Source: Musa acuminata AAA Group (taxonomy: Eukaryota; Streptophyta; Magnoliopsida; Zingiberales; Musaceae). From it: a stretch of DNA of 64,000 bases. A model generated the notes under the pieces. That model saw nothing but the letters and a program-made list of their open reading frames with translations, was not told where the DNA came from and made no database searches. This document shows, piece by piece, positions 22,944 to 34,559 of this stretch. The stretch spans positions 31,747,501 to 31,811,500 of the forward strand of contig NC_088340.1 in assembly GCF_036884655.1 (NCBI RefSeq). Reading direction: 5' to 3'. Numbering within the stretch: position 1 is the stretch's first letter; each line of letters starts with the position of its first letter. The translations under genes and the position numbers were made by a program.

Positions 22944-23169
22944 AAGCTTGGAGAAGCTTCAGGTACATTCATGATCAATCTCCAATTGGCAGATTTTTGT
23001 GATAGTGCATTGGTATTGGATACCAGTATTACTTATTACATCTACAATTTATTGTAAATTCTAGCAAAGCCGAGGGGAGATTGACGAGAGGAATATTGCA
23101 TAAAGGTTTGTTTATGCAAGACACTACTCCACATATCATGAATGTAAGTGTCTAAGAGGAAACGAGATG
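22944..23169 (+). pseudogene. Protease remnant of element D
   Basis: After gag, ALVLDTSITYYI resembles the copia protease start (LDTG/S followed by a His-Ile pair), and NLL with a stop follows. Decayed pol sequence continues to the solo LTR insertion at 23170. The segment between protease and integrase is shorter than in typical copia pol, so part has been deleted. No function is possible. Confidence 0.6.
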
Positions 23170-23927
23170 TGTCACGCACCTCAAAATATCGACAATATTA
23201 AAATTTTCATCACAACTAATCCAGGATCCAAACACACAATTGAGGTCACTAAGAAAACATTCAGATTAAAATTTCACCTCTATAGTCTACAAATTTATAA
23301 CCCTGTGCAGTTCATAAACATACCACACATCACTCGATAATTCATACAATCTGAACTCAAACCATCAAAATAATAACCACAACATAAATTCATACAATCT
23401 GAACTCAAACCATCAAAATAATAACCACAACATAAATTCACAAGTGGGAAAGTCTATGCAGTCACCAAACCAACGATTACCATAAGTTCATATCATTACA
23501 TGAATTTAACTTAACATTCCAAAATCCTAAACATGAGGGATCCTTTAACTTATACAAAATCCACAGGTTTAGATTCATCGTCAACATTTCATTAGATACA
23601 GAGTGGCTTATACAACAAATACATATATGCTAATAAAGATCTGCCCAAAACCTTCTAACTTTCCACTGCCTCAGCCCAATCTTAACATTTAAGCAAGCGA
23701 TACGCTATCCTGAAAAATTTATCAACAAACGGGGTGAGCATATAGAACTCAGCAAGTGACTAACATATCCATATCAAAATAGGGCAATTTCCAAAGAGAT
23801 AAAGTTTCAAAATACAAGGCAGAATATACGAATTCAAAGATGTAATATCATTAGGTGCAGAATCACAATTGTCATTTCAATCATACATAATTGGTTCATA
23901 ACAGATGGGGCATAGAGTAATTGGAGC

Positions 23928-24110
23928 ATAACAGGAACGAATGAAACGTTTTGGAGCATATCAATAATAAATGAAACATATCGGAGCTTATCAATGGCAT
24001 ATAAAATGTTTCGGAGCATATCAATGGCGTATGGAATATTTCGAAGCATATCAACAATGAATGAAACAGTTCGGAGCATATCAATAACAAATACCGAACA
24101 GAAGCTCAAA
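23928..24110. repeat. 30-bp minisatellite within the solo LTR
   Basis: About six diverged units of the form cggagcatatcaatggcata plus ten more bases. The array LTRs at 49070-49210 have a more decayed version. The repeated 10-residue peptide in the minus frames is a by-product of the unit being a multiple of three. Confidence 0.8.
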
Positions 24111-25389
24111 CGTTGTCTTTGACGTTGCATTAATATCATTCTTATCCAAATCATGTACAGAAACATATAACCAAAGCTCTGGATATCATATCAAACATAC
24201 AGAAGGTGTAGTGGGACCTCAGACAGAACGTGATTCATCCATTTCTGAATGACCACCAGACAGAAGTCTCCCACGTTTGGGAGCTCCATCCACCCACGTC
24301 TAGGTGAAGCCAGAGGGGGCCGGTAGAGCATCGCAGGCTCTAAACACATACCCTTTACCATTTCTGGCAAAGGTCCATACAATCCCACAACTCCAGAGTA
24401 CAAGAGGGCAATTTTAACAATAAGTAGCATATAACGGAAGCACACGCGGAACAACAAAACGTACATGTGCCTTTTCGAGACAATACGATGCAAGGAACAA
24501 ATCTCTCATAAATGTATTCAAATTTGGAATGAAATGAAAGCAAGATTATACAGGGATTCCAAGCAATCATATTTAGCTCAATTCAAATAAGAAGGTTAGA
24601 TGAATTCAATATCCAAAGGAATGGAACAGAATACGCGAAATTGACCAAAGTTGGATTTCTGACAGAATTCAAGTGGCACATCGAACAAATACTTCAGAAT
24701 ATCAATTATGCTCCAATACCCCCAAGAAAGCTATGGTCGAATACTATATCAATCTATATTTTAATGGAATAAATTTCATATGAAACAGGGTTTCCAACAC
24801 GGAGTTACCATGGATTTAGTAATCAAAAGTCAAAAACACAATCACTGTTTTACAGAATTCATAGGGTCGGATTCAACAGATAATAGAGTAGGCATTTGAA
24901 TTCCAAATTTTTCAAACTATATGTCAAAAGAAAGGTCTACAAGCCTAGTTTCGTACGAAGTCAGTTTGGTACAAATCAGAATTTCCAACAGGGACTTATA
25001 GGTATTTTAGTATCGAAAGGTCAGAAATTTTGATCACTGTTCTGCAGCATCTATAGGCTCATTTGAAATAGATGTTTGGGTAAGTATTCGGTGTCCAAAA
25101 TCTACAAAATCAGTGTCAAAAGAAAGATATAAGAGTCTAATTTCAAACATACTAGGTCTTGCCTGAATCCACCTTTGGTGCTAAAAATTATAACTGAAAT
25201 AGTGTATAGGGGTCAGTTTACCGAAAAAATTTCAGATCCTTGGTTTTTTGTCCAAAGAGAGAAATATTAGGTTCTAAGCATAAATCTTTCAGAATCAATA
25301 TAGGAACATAGACTAATACTTCTGTAGGATGGGGTTAGAACACTTGCCTTTGAGAATTTTGACCCTAAATGAGAAGATTTGAGCAAGAA

Positions 25390-25490
25390 ACCTTAAAGCC
25401 CCAATTTTTTCTTCTTCTTCTTTTCTTCTTCTTCTTCTTCTTCTTCTTCTTCTTCTTCTTCTTCTTTCTTTCTTTCTTTCCCTGATCATC
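25390..25490. repeat. TTC microsatellite within the solo LTR
   Basis: (TTC)n grading into (TTTC)n, about 90 bp. Shorter TTC runs sit at the same place in the four array LTRs (about 50745, 54666, 58587, 62508), so it is a fixed feature of this LTR family. Confidence 0.9.
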
Positions 25491-25776
25491 CACGCAGCTG
25501 CCTTCTCTGCTTCCTTAAGAATGAAGGCAGAGAAGCTTAAACGGTGGGATTTGTCATTTTGTGTATTTTGCAGTTTAGTCCTTGTATTTATTATATTTAC
25601 GATTAGGTCCTCAGGGTTTACATATAGGTCCTCAGATTTTTTTTTTTTTTAACAAATCCTCCAACTCTTATGAATAAGTTCTCAGATTCATACTTTGACT
25701 TTTTATCAAATTTAAAATAGATACTTACATTACAATTAGAAACTTATACGAAAATTCAGAAATGAGGGATGTTACA

Positions 25777-26547
25777 AGATGAGGTGAACAGTGCATACCT
25801 GTGGCATTGTAGGCTAGGTCACATCCATGAAAGAAGGATTCAAAAGTTACTAAATGATAGATATCTAGATTCATTCGACTACGTGTCATATGCAACTTGT
25901 GAACCTTGCATTCGTGGAAAATTGACCAACTCTCCATTTAGTGGAACTGGAGAGAGAGCCACTGAGTTGTTGGAACTCATACATAGTGATATATGTGAAC
26001 CCATGTCAACTCATGCCATTGGAGGTTACTCCTACTTCATTACATTTACTGATGATTTCTCAAGGTATGGATATATGTACTTAATGAAGTACAAGTCTGA
26101 GGCTTTTGAGAAATTCAGAGAGTATAAGAATGAGGTGGAGAACCAGACTGGAAAGAGTATCAAAACTCTTTGATCAGATCGAGGAGGTGAGTACTTAAGT
26201 ACAAAGTTTACTCAGTTCCTCAAGGACCATGGGATATTATCCCAATGGACACCTCCTTATACACCTCAGCTCAATGGTGTCTCTAAAAGGAGAAATCGTA
26301 CGTTATTAGATATGGTACGGTCCATGATGAGTTTCGCTGACCTACCCATCTCATTCTGGGGATATGCCCTAGAAATCGTAGCTTACCTTTTGAACAGAGT
26401 TCCAACTAAGTCGGTAGTGTCTACACCATATGAGATATGGAAAGGGAAGAAGCTTGATCTTAAGGTTGTTAAGATTTGGGGCTGCCCTGCCCACATTAAA
26501 AGACATAACCCCGATAAGTTAGAATCAAGGATAGAGTGATGCAAATT
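25777..26547 (+). pseudogene. Integrase of element D (interrupted)
   Basis: It starts at the target duplication with the zinc-binding motif WHCRLGHIHERRI and CEPCIRGK. The catalytic core shows HSDICEP (Asp), FTDDFSRYGY (Asp) and, past a TGA at 26171-26173 (Arg expected), SDRGGEY (Glu). It continues through RVPTKSVVSTPYEIW and KIWGCPAHIKR to a second TGA near 26537. Both stops can come from single transitions. The reading frame does not shift in this part. This enzyme would insert the cDNA. Confidence 0.88.
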
Positions 26548-27660
26548 TGTGGGACACCCCAAGGAAACTTATGGGTATTATTTCTATCATCTCGAGGACC
26601 AAAAGGTCTTTGTAGCTAAGAGAGTAGTGTTCCTTGAGAAGGAACACATTCTTGGTGGAGACAGTGGGAGAATGATAGAGTTGAGCGAGGTTGGAGAACC
26701 AAGCTCAAGCACCACTCTACAGCCCGAGTCTGTTCAGGTACCTAATACACAATTTTCAACTTTACGCAGGTCTGATAGAGTATCTCATCCTCCTGAGAGA
26801 TATGTGGGACATATTAGAGGAGAGGATGTTGAGGATATTGATCCTCAAACCTACAAGGAGGCTATTATGAGTATAGACTCCGGGAAGTGGCAAGAAGCCA
26901 TGAATTCTGAGATAGATTCTATGTACTCCAACAAGGTTTGGAACCTAGTTGATGCGCCCGAAGGTATTGTACCCATCGGTTGCAAGTGGATCTTTAAGAA
27001 AAAGATCGGAGTAGATGGAAAAGTAGAGACTTATAAAGCAAGGCTAGTGGCTAAGGGGTATCGTCAAAGGCAAGGTGTTGATTATGACGAAACCTTCTCA
27101 CCCGTAGAAATGCTAAAATCCATCAGAATTCTATTGGCTATTGCAGCACACTATGATTATGAGATCTGGCAGATGGATGTGAAAACTGTATTCCTCAATG
27201 GGAACCTCGAGGAGGAGGTGTATATGATGCAACCTGAGGGATTCGTGTCCAAGAACTGCCCAGATAAGGTATGTAGGTTGCTTAGATCCATTTATGGACT
27301 AAAGCAAGCTTCCCGAAGTTGGAACATAAGATTTGATGAGGCAATCAGATCTTATGACTTCGTTAAGAACGAAGATGAGCCTTGTGTATACAGAAAGGTA
27401 AGTGGGAGCACTATCACCTTTTTGGTGTTATATGTGGATGACATCCTCATCATTGGGAATGACGTAGGAATGCTATCCACGGTAAAGGCTTGGTTATCTA
27501 GACACTTCTCCATGAAGGACTTAGGGGAAGCATCATATATCTTGGGGATTAGAATCTATAGAGATAGATCCAAAAGGATGCTTGGCTTGTCCCAGTCCAG
27601 GTACATAGAAACCATTGTCAAAATGTTTGGCATTGAAAATTCCAAGAAAGGGCGAACATG
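26548..27660 (+). pseudogene. Reverse transcriptase of element D
   Basis: One open stretch of about 370 codons holds the linker (VSHPPERYVGHI) and the copia RT: WQEAMNSEIDSMYSNKVW, GCKWIFKKKIG, ARLVAKGYRQRQGVDYDETFSPV quoted in part, QMDVKTVFLNGNLEEEVYM, YGLKQASRSWN, and the catalytic YVDD at 27430-27441, then MKDLGEASYILGI. It is intact up to a frameshift near 27655, where RNase H continues in another frame. It is the best-preserved pol domain in the window, but is cut off from gag by stops and an insertion. Confidence 0.88.
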
Positions 27661-28342
27661 GATATGATACCTTATGCCTCAGCAATAGGGTCTATCATGT
27701 ATGCCATGCTATGTACTAGGCCTGATATAGCGCATGCTCTGAGTGTCACGAGCAGGTATCAGGCGGATCCAGGCTTGGAGCACTGGAAAGCAGTAAAGTG
27801 TATCCTTATGTACTTGAGAAGGACTAAGGATCTTTTACTAGTATATGGAGGTAATAGCCTTAAGGTTGAAGGCTACACTGACTCAAGTTTTCAGTCTGAT
27901 GTCGATGATAGCAAGTCGAATTCAGGGTATGTGTACACCTTGAATGGAGGAGCAGTGTGCTGGAAGAGTTCCAAGCAAGATACCACTGCTGACTCGACCA
28001 CAGAGGCAGAGTATATTGCTGCATTAGATGTAGCAAAAGAGGGAGTCTGGGTGAAGAAGTTCATCATAGATTTGGGAGTCGTGCCGGGTAGCGAGGAGCC
28101 GATCTCCTTATATTGCGACAACTATGGGGCGATTACTCGAATAAGGGAACCCGGGTCTCATCAGAAGTGTTCTGAGGAGGTTCCAACTTATCAGAGAGAT
28201 CGTAACCCGAGGATATGTAGCAGTGGAAAGAGTTCCATCTGAAGATAACATTGCAGATCCACTGACAAAGCCGTTGTCTCATTTTGTCTTTAAGCATCAC
28301 AGGGGTCTGATGGGGATCATACACATAGGTGATTGGCTTTAG
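27658..28342 (+). pseudogene. RNase H and C-terminal end of pol (element D)
   Basis: It continues pol after the frameshift: YASAIGSIMYAMLCTRPDIAHALS in part, GYTDSSFQSD (catalytic Asp), STTEAEYIA (Glu), YCDNYGA (Asp). A further frameshift comes near 28150, then PLTKPL and the usual pol end GDWL with TAG at 28340-28342. The acidic residues of the active site are present. The polypurine tract follows 4 bp later. Confidence 0.85.
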
Positions 28343-28345
28343 GTC

Positions 28346-28356
28346 AAGTGGGAGAT
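28346..28356 (+). other. Polypurine tract of element D
   Basis: aagtgggagat directly before the 3' LTR start at 28357. Primer site and purine tract bracket the internal region as expected. Confidence 0.85.
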
Positions 28357-29851
28357 TACTAGTCATAGGTGCCCAACAAGCCAATCACGTGAGTGATGGC
28401 ACGTGTGACTTGATACAGAATCTTTTTGCTTATTATATTTTGGCGTATATCACTTTATAACTATTGCATATGTATATATATATTGTGATGTCCTTGGATT
28501 TGTGCAATGAGAATCGGATCGTGATGAGATCATGATAATGAGATCGATTCACCTTTAAACACATATCCTAAATAATCCCGGTCATAGGTTACTCGAGAGG
28601 GATATCTTGATAACCGGATAGACTGGTGTGCTGTATACCCGTCCATATGATGGATGCAGCTGGTCTCATAGCTGCTCGTGTAGGGACACTAGGGATACAG
28701 TACAGGTGCTCATTGGAGAATGAGTTCACTGATTGATCCGCTTACGGAATGCTGGATGGTTGATGATGCCTTATTGTCAGACAGCGATTCCGTAGTCCTA
28801 GTGGTGTATCTGGTCCTTAGACTTGAGACACTAAGGATGTCCTGTATGAGTGCTCCACTCTTTGATACTAGACTTATAGGTTTGGTTGTCCCAGATCTAG
28901 TACAGTTGGTCATTGGGAGTGGTAGTCGACCTTACGAGGGCTATTGAGTGTCGATAGAGGATCATCCACTCTTGGCGTCATGAGAGGAATATCCCATGTG
29001 TTCTTGCTCAGACAAATCCCTGGCCAGGGTCATTCGGGTTGAGAGAGAAAGAGTTCTCCGGGAGAATCCGATTAGAGCGAGACTCGAGTAGAAACCGTAT
29101 GGGTCTGACAGCACCATGCTCGATATACGGTCTCTAGGATATTAGATGGATGAGGGACTATAGGTACACGGTAACTGAGGACAGACAGGTCCAATGGATT
29201 AGATTCCCCTGTATCGTCTGGGGACTACGACGTAGTGGCCTAGTACTTCCATAGTCGATGAGTCAAGTGAATTATTACAGAGATAATAATTCACTAAGTT
29301 AGAAAGAGTTCTGACAGGTATGACTCACGGCCAACTCGATATTGGGCCTAGAGGGTCACACACATATGGTAGGCATTGCGATGAGTAGAGGTTCGGATAT
29401 GAGATATCCGACGGAGCCCTTTGTCTTATTGGATGCAGATCCAATACCCACTAGGGGAGGACCCATTAGGGTTTGACAGGGGACCTCTATAAATAGGAGG
29501 GATTCAGAGCCTCATAGGCTAGAGCTTTTGCTTGCCTTTCCTATTCTCCTCTTCCTCTCTACCTCAGAGCAGGCCTGGAGTTTTGAGGAGCGTCGTCGCA
29601 ATCCTGCTGTGTGGATCACCGCTAGAGAGGAGGACGCTTGACCTCCTTCACCCTCTCCTAAGGATCTGCAAGGAAACAGGGATATACGATCTCCCTAGGT
29701 AACACAATCTACTCTATATGCAGTTTCATGTTTCGCGGATTTTTGCGCACCAATCTTCGCACGACGACGAACATCTTTTTTGGGGAATCGGGGATTTTGT
29801 TTTCTTGTTCTTCCGCTGTGCATGTGATGTCGCCCCCATGATTTCCCAACA
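28357..29851 (+). repeat. 3' LTR of element D (1495 bp)
   Basis: Collinear with the 5' LTR. It starts tactagtcat (TG changed to TA) and ends tttcccaaca. TATA is at 29488-29494. Confidence 0.95.
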
Positions 29852-29854
29852 CTA

Positions 29855-30427
29855 ATGGCCATTGAAGATGAGGTAACAAGTTCAATTAATACAAATTTAT
29901 CATTTAATAAACTATTAAATGCTTTTCATGATTTATTTAATGAATACAAATTAATTAGTAAAAAATATAAATTATTAAAAAATGAGCTTGATTCTCTTGT
30001 TAGTGATTACAATAGATTAAAAGTTGAGCATAATGATAGTTTAGCTCCATGTACGAAATGTCATGAAGTAAAATCACTTATAAAGGAAAACTTGCTACTG
30101 AAAGAAATCTTAGAAAAATTTGAGGTTGGCAACAAGTCCTTGAACATGATCCTTGCCAATAAGGGTCACATTCATAAAAGAAGTGGAATCGGATTTGTGA
30201 GTAGCTCTCACCAAAATCCAACCACCTTTGTTAAATGCCCTATCTTGCATATTTCACCCCAAAATAAATACAACTTTTGTTGCAAACTTGGACATATAGC
30301 TTATCATTGTCCATTTAAGAAGTGTAGCTCACACAAATTGATTTGGGTTCCTAATAGAACTATAAAGAATTTCATGCAAAATGATAAGTTAAGCCGATCG
30401 ATTTTTGAGGCACCCAAGGTCAAATAG
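29855..30427 (+). pseudogene. gag: Sirevirus gag, C-terminal part (element S)
   Basis: This resumes the gag of S after element D, in the same reading frame as 17826-18814. It is a 190-codon open stretch with a helical, lysine- and leucine-rich region (LLKNELDSLVSDYNRLKVEH), then the second knuckle CCKLGHIAYHC near 30290 and the conserved HKLIWVPNRT. It ends at a TAG at 30425 where element A reads Trp in KWVPK, so the original frame went further. Equivalent to 1949-2548 of element A. Confidence 0.85.
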
Positions 30428-31144
30428 GTACCTAAAAATCATCCTCTTTTATAGAATCATATACCATCATAAGCTAGGAGCAAGAGATGATACTTTGATT
30501 TTGGATGCTCAAGGCTTATGACCAAAGATCCAAAATAACTTATAAAGCTCTCTAGCCAAAATAATAAAAAGGGAATCATAAGAATTAAAACGGTTAGTTA
30601 CAAAATAATACTTATAAGATCATGATGCAATAATTATTTGAAATATTGTGTGATAAACACTTGATCTTGATCTCTCAAACTTGAAAATTCTTATGCACAA
30701 GTTCCCTTTCTAACTTCTTTTGGATTTCTAAATTTCTAGGATACAATCTCTCCTAATTTTTTTTCGGATCGAATTATGTCTAACAATATCATGAATGTGT
30801 TAAATTTTTGCTTTTGGACTTTCTTGATCACTCACCTGAATCATGATATTATAGTGTGCCCAATGAGCCATCTGCATTTTTCCATACAAGTTTTTACAAT
30901 GTTTGCGTACAAATGATGAATTATGAACTTATAGTATGTATTTTTACGAGTTTTGACGAGTTGATATGAATCATATGTATTTACGAGTTCTATATGAGGT
31001 TTAGATATTAATCGTTGTGATAAATCATTGTGTTAATATGAATCGTGCACGTGTGGTATGCATTTGTGTGTTGACATGAATCCACTCCCCGTATGTTACA
31101 TTTTGATATGAATGTGAATGAGTAAATTTTGTGAGCAGTACTCA
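30428..31144 (+). other. Non-coding remainder of element S
   Basis: Protease-like debris ends near 30540. From about 30766 the sequence matches the non-coding 3' domain of the other Sireviruses (atgtgttaaat, ggactttcttgatc), so integrase, RT and RNase H have been deleted cleanly between. AT-rich, no ORF of note. Confidence 0.65.
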
Positions 31145-31290
31145 CTGCCTGTAGGCAGTGGCACCACCCAACTGGAACCTGTTGTAGGCGGTAGCACCGC
31201 CCAGCTAGCGGTAGCACTGCTAGCAAACAAGTGTTGTAGGCGGTAGCACCGCCCAGCCAGTGGTGCCATCGCCCACCCCCTTTATAAATC
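31145..31290 (+). promoter_or_regulatory. Promoter-like block ahead of the captured gene
   Basis: Several units of the palindromic type ggcggtagcaccgccc occur at about 31145-31275, followed by tataaat at 31283-31289, about 250 bp before the ATG at 31537. The same arrangement, palindromic units then TATA, makes up the U3 of every Sirevirus LTR in this window. It may be a relocated U3 or an independent promoter built from the same motif. Confidence 0.55.
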
Positions 31291-31536
31291 CAAGCTAGGG
31301 CCAGCGGTAGAACTGACCCTAACTCATTCTCCACTCCCCCAAACAGCTCCAAACCCCCTTTGAACACCATTCTCTCCCTCTAGCTGCCCAAAAAAAATCC
31401 CTATTTCCTACTAGATTGAGGATCAATCTTCTACATCCTCTTGAAGATCACAACTAAGGTATTCTCTAAATGGCATTGATTTCTCTTTTGTATTATCTAC
31501 TCTTGCTCATTATCTATCTTCATAATAGCAGTCTTT

Positions 31537-32646
31537 ATGGGTTCTAGAAGATCCTCTAGGGACAAAGAGAAAAGGAGATTAGAAGAAAATTATGACTCCC
31601 TAATTTTCGATTCTAATCAACATGCCCTAAAATTTTTATCCATAGAATCTAGACATGTTCATAAGGGAAAATATGTTAATTTAGATAAATTAAGTGATTT
31701 GGAACCTATTTAATGATTTGCAAATCTAGACATTCTCCTAATTCTTCAAATAAGTGAGCCTATCTACCCTAGACTTGTTAAGCTATTTTATAATAATTTA
31801 TATGTAGATGAAGAAGAAAGGGTATCTACCTATCTATTATGACATCATATATCCATTACGAATAGATCAATTTACGACATCATAGGAATCTCGGTAAAAG
31901 AAATAGGGTATTATTTTAGATGATAATGGGATGATGAAACGGTTGGGACCACTTATGTTGATGCCTTAGGAATAATTTTTGGCAATCCTAATATAACAAT
32001 ACTTCCAAAAAGCTGTGAACATTTACTACCTTTAAGCACCAAAATACTTCATCACATCCTGATAAGTATCATTCTCCCAAAGCAATATCATCATGATGAA
32101 GTAAACCAAATGAAACTAGGTACCATGTATTGGATTATGAAGGGACATAACAATTGTTTTAGTTACCTAATCCAACAAAACATGATTGAAATATCAAAAA
32201 AGGACATGATGCTTTCATATGGTGGCTTAATCACAAGACTACTCCATGCCTATAATATTATCATTCCACTCGCCGAAGAAGTTATAAAACTAGATAGATT
32301 TAGTATAATAAATAAAAATCTACTTCAACGGATGAGATGTACATTCAGAAATGGTATATAGACTAGAATGTCTGGAAGGATTGATCCCCTCCAACCTGAA
32401 CCAGAACCCAAAACACTAATATTTAGGGGTAATCAATCTCCTCCAACTGGTCCTTTTGAGGAATCACCTCCAGTAGAGCAAGCATCTCCCTTATCTATCT
32501 ACAATATAGGGACTCGGATAGGTCATTTTGAACAACAACAAGATCGACTTGAATAATGCCAAGATCAAATCTTAACTGAGTTGCAGCACATTCATCAACA
32601 GTTTAATACTTTGTTTAGACATTTTAACTTTCCACCACCTGAATAA
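31537..32646 (+). pseudogene. Captured 'putative plant transposon protein' pseudogene
   Basis: From the ATG at 31537 a single frame of 369 codons runs to TAA at 32644-32646 with no indel, but with seven premature stops: codons 59, 60, 102, 129, 130, 275 and 340. The start MGSRRSSRDKEKRRLEE is basic. The middle has SEPIYPRLVKLFYNNLYVD, LPLSTKILHHILISIILP and LSYGGLITRLLHAYNI. This pattern is known from a domain annotated in many plants as 'putative plant transposon protein', of unknown biochemical role. The C-terminal third is Pro/Gln-rich with a possible helix. It lies where some Sireviruses keep an envelope-like gene and has its own TATA box. Assignment is by motif memory, so moderately sure. 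Confidence 0.7.
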
Positions 32647-32963
32647 GCTGTGTATATATTTGGAGAGAAGTGGATACAATTCCTCTTTGTTATGTTATAA
32701 TCCTATATTGTTTACCTTAATGATGTAAACTTAAAATGCCACTTACTTTGATAATCGTAATGATGTGCTTTGATGCCTAAAATGCTACTTACTTTGATAG
32801 TAAAATTCTACGCTAACTACCTTGATGGTTAAATTCTGATCTTACTTTAATGAATACATCACTCTAAGAATTAGACTTGATATATCTTTTGAATGGATAA
32901 ATTCCTTATACATTTAATACTTACTTTCCTTGATACATTTAACATAATTTACTTGTTGGTATC
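32647..32963 (+). other. AT-rich sequence between pseudogene and element G
   Basis: No ORF. It contains three loose repeats of 'taaaatgctacttactttgat' type (quoted form varies) at about 32730-32850. Probably 3' untranslated sequence of the captured gene or the Sirevirus 3' domain. It ends at gtatc, the presumed target site of G. Confidence 0.5.
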
Positions 32964-33785
32964 TGTTAGCGAACAAAAGTACCGTGGCTGGTGAGTCAGC
33001 ACGGTTTGGTCTACGGGCCGACGTCGAGAACTTTTGGTGGAATGAGTAGGATGATAAGGTGGCTATGCTTCTTGAGCGTCTCGGGCGAGGGTTGGACTGG
33101 TAGGGTCAATTGAGTCCTCGCAAGTGGCTGGGGGTTGGTGCTCCAAGGCCTGCCGACTTGAGTGTCATTTGTGGCGTGATGTGTCCTCTTGTACCCGGGG
33201 TGGTTAGCAACCTTTCTTCGTGACGTGGGCGCACCCTTGGGATGGGAGGTGTAGGCTGGCGTTGGTTGGGATCCGAACCGATGGACCGCCCTCTTCTGCA
33301 CACTAGATGACGACTTCGGGGTGAAGACGCCTGTCGCTTAGGGGTGACCACCTCCCTGCAAAACGACCTTCGTCGGGTGCTTCCCGACTTTGGCCCCTCC
33401 AACGAGCAAGTCAATTCAGTTTGCCCTATTGTGTTTCTTCTCCTTTTTTTCCTCCCCCCAGTCAGGCATCGGACGGGGGTATTTATACCTGCATGCGAGG
33501 GTTGGTTCTGGCTCGGTTCAGCGTGGCCGCTGACTTTTGTAGGGGCGGGACAACTTCTCTGACGAGATGGTGTCTTTGGGGATGCTTGAGCGGCATCAGA
33601 CGGTACTGCCCCAAGAGCATATGGCACCGCCCTGAGCTCTCGGGGTGGTCAAGTCACATAGTGTATTGGTTTCGAACTTGATGTGGTGTGCACCCCATGG
33701 TTTTGATGGCATGTTGCGTTGCGTTGGTGGCTGACGGTGTGTGATGTTGCTGATGATTCATCTAGGGCCAAAATATGTCATATCA
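32964..33785 (-). repeat. 3' LTR of element G (822 bp)
   Basis: On the plus strand it reads tgttagcgaac ... atgtcatatca. On the minus strand the ends are TGATATGAC ... GCTAACA. A minus-strand TATA context, ggtataaatacccc (complement of about 33486-33500), supports the orientation. The candidate target site is gtatc at 32959-32963; its partner is outside the window. Confidence 0.75.
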
Positions 33786-33818
33786 CTTCACCCACCACCC
33801 CCCCCCCCCCTCTCCGGG
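33786..33818 (-). other. Polypurine tract of element G
   Basis: On the minus strand, a long G run followed by gtggtgggtgaag immediately precedes the LTR start. Purine-rich over about 30 bases, with one or two T. Confidence 0.7.
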
Positions 33819-34223
33819 GCGTGCCAACGGATCCCCAACAGACCGGGAGGCATGCTTGGGGTTGATTGCATTGGGCGTCTCCTTGGGAGAGGTGGATTGA
33901 CTCGTCGAGGGTTATTAGGGGGGTAGGACCCCATGATGCGGGCAGGACCGACCCTGCTAATTGAATAGTAGGGGCCTGACAAAGCGAAATCGAAGCATCG
34001 AGGTCGTCGTGGGGCGACTTGGATAGCGGGATGCAACTTGGGCGTTAAATTAGCCACAAGGTGTGGCTCGGTCATTGGAGTCAAGCCCGTGGGCCGAGCG
34101 ACTGCGTCCGGGCTCGGGTTTCGATGCTGACGGGTTGTCAACTGAGAGCGATTTAGCACACTTTGGACGAGAGCTGGATCTTGGGGTCGAGTGGGTAGGT
34201 CTGGCTCTGAATCGGTCCTAGGG

Positions 34224-34559
34224 ACCGGATAAGTTCGGCTCTGATTCAAGTCTGGGGACCGAGTTTGTGAGCTCAGCTCCGAATTGAGTCTGGGGACCAA
34301 GTTTGTGAGCTTGGCTCCGAATTGAGTCTGGGGACCAAGTTTGTGAGCTCGGCTCCAAATTGAATCTGAGGACCGAGTTTGTGAGCTCAGCTCTGAATTG
34401 AATTTGGGGACCGATCGAGATTGTGAGCTTGGCTCTGAACTAAATCTGGGGACCGAGTTTGTGAACTCGGCTCCGAATTGAATCTGGGGATCGAGTTTGT
34501 GAGCTCGGCTCCGAATTGAATCTAGGGACCAAGTTTGTGAACTCGGCTCCGAATTGAAT
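34224..34559. repeat. 38-bp minisatellite in the 3' region of G
   Basis: About nine units such as accgagtttgtgagctcgg followed by ctccgaattgaatctgggg, with starts at 34258, 34296, 34334 and so on. The minus-strand open frame through it (33788-34615) is a repeat artefact. Confidence 0.9.

Larger units (their letters stand above)
23170..25776 (-). repeat. Tekay-like solo LTR inside the pol of D (perfect TSD)
   Basis: It runs from tgtcacgcacctc to ...gggatgttaca with perfect 5-bp duplications agatg at 23165-23169 and 25777-25781. It is a 2607-bp relative of the LTRs in the 48-63 kb array (shared: atccaggatccaaac, gggagctccatccaccc, ggtcagaaattt). In that family the coding strand is minus. No internal region is present, so it is a solo LTR. 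It contains a 53-bp direct duplication (about 23338-23443), a 30-bp minisatellite and a TTC microsatellite. Confidence 0.93.
18815..29851 (+). mobile_element. Full-length family-2 Ty1/copia element D (11.0 kb with its insert)
   Basis: Two LTRs of 1497 and 1495 bp flank a primer site, an 1.8-kb leader, gag, a protease remnant, integrase, RT, RNase H and a purine tract. The target duplication is ttaat (18810-18814) and ctaat (29852-29856), one mismatch. The LTRs differ at about 50 positions by eye (roughly 3.5%), nearly all transitions. Integrase-before-RT order and the TNT1-94-like pol motifs (KYKSEAFEKFREY, YGLKQASRSWN) make it copia, distinct from the Sireviruses here. I would call it Tork/Angela-like, but the lineage is not settled by eye. 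Without the 2607-bp solo LTR and its duplicated 5 bp it is about 8.4 kb. Confidence 0.92.
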
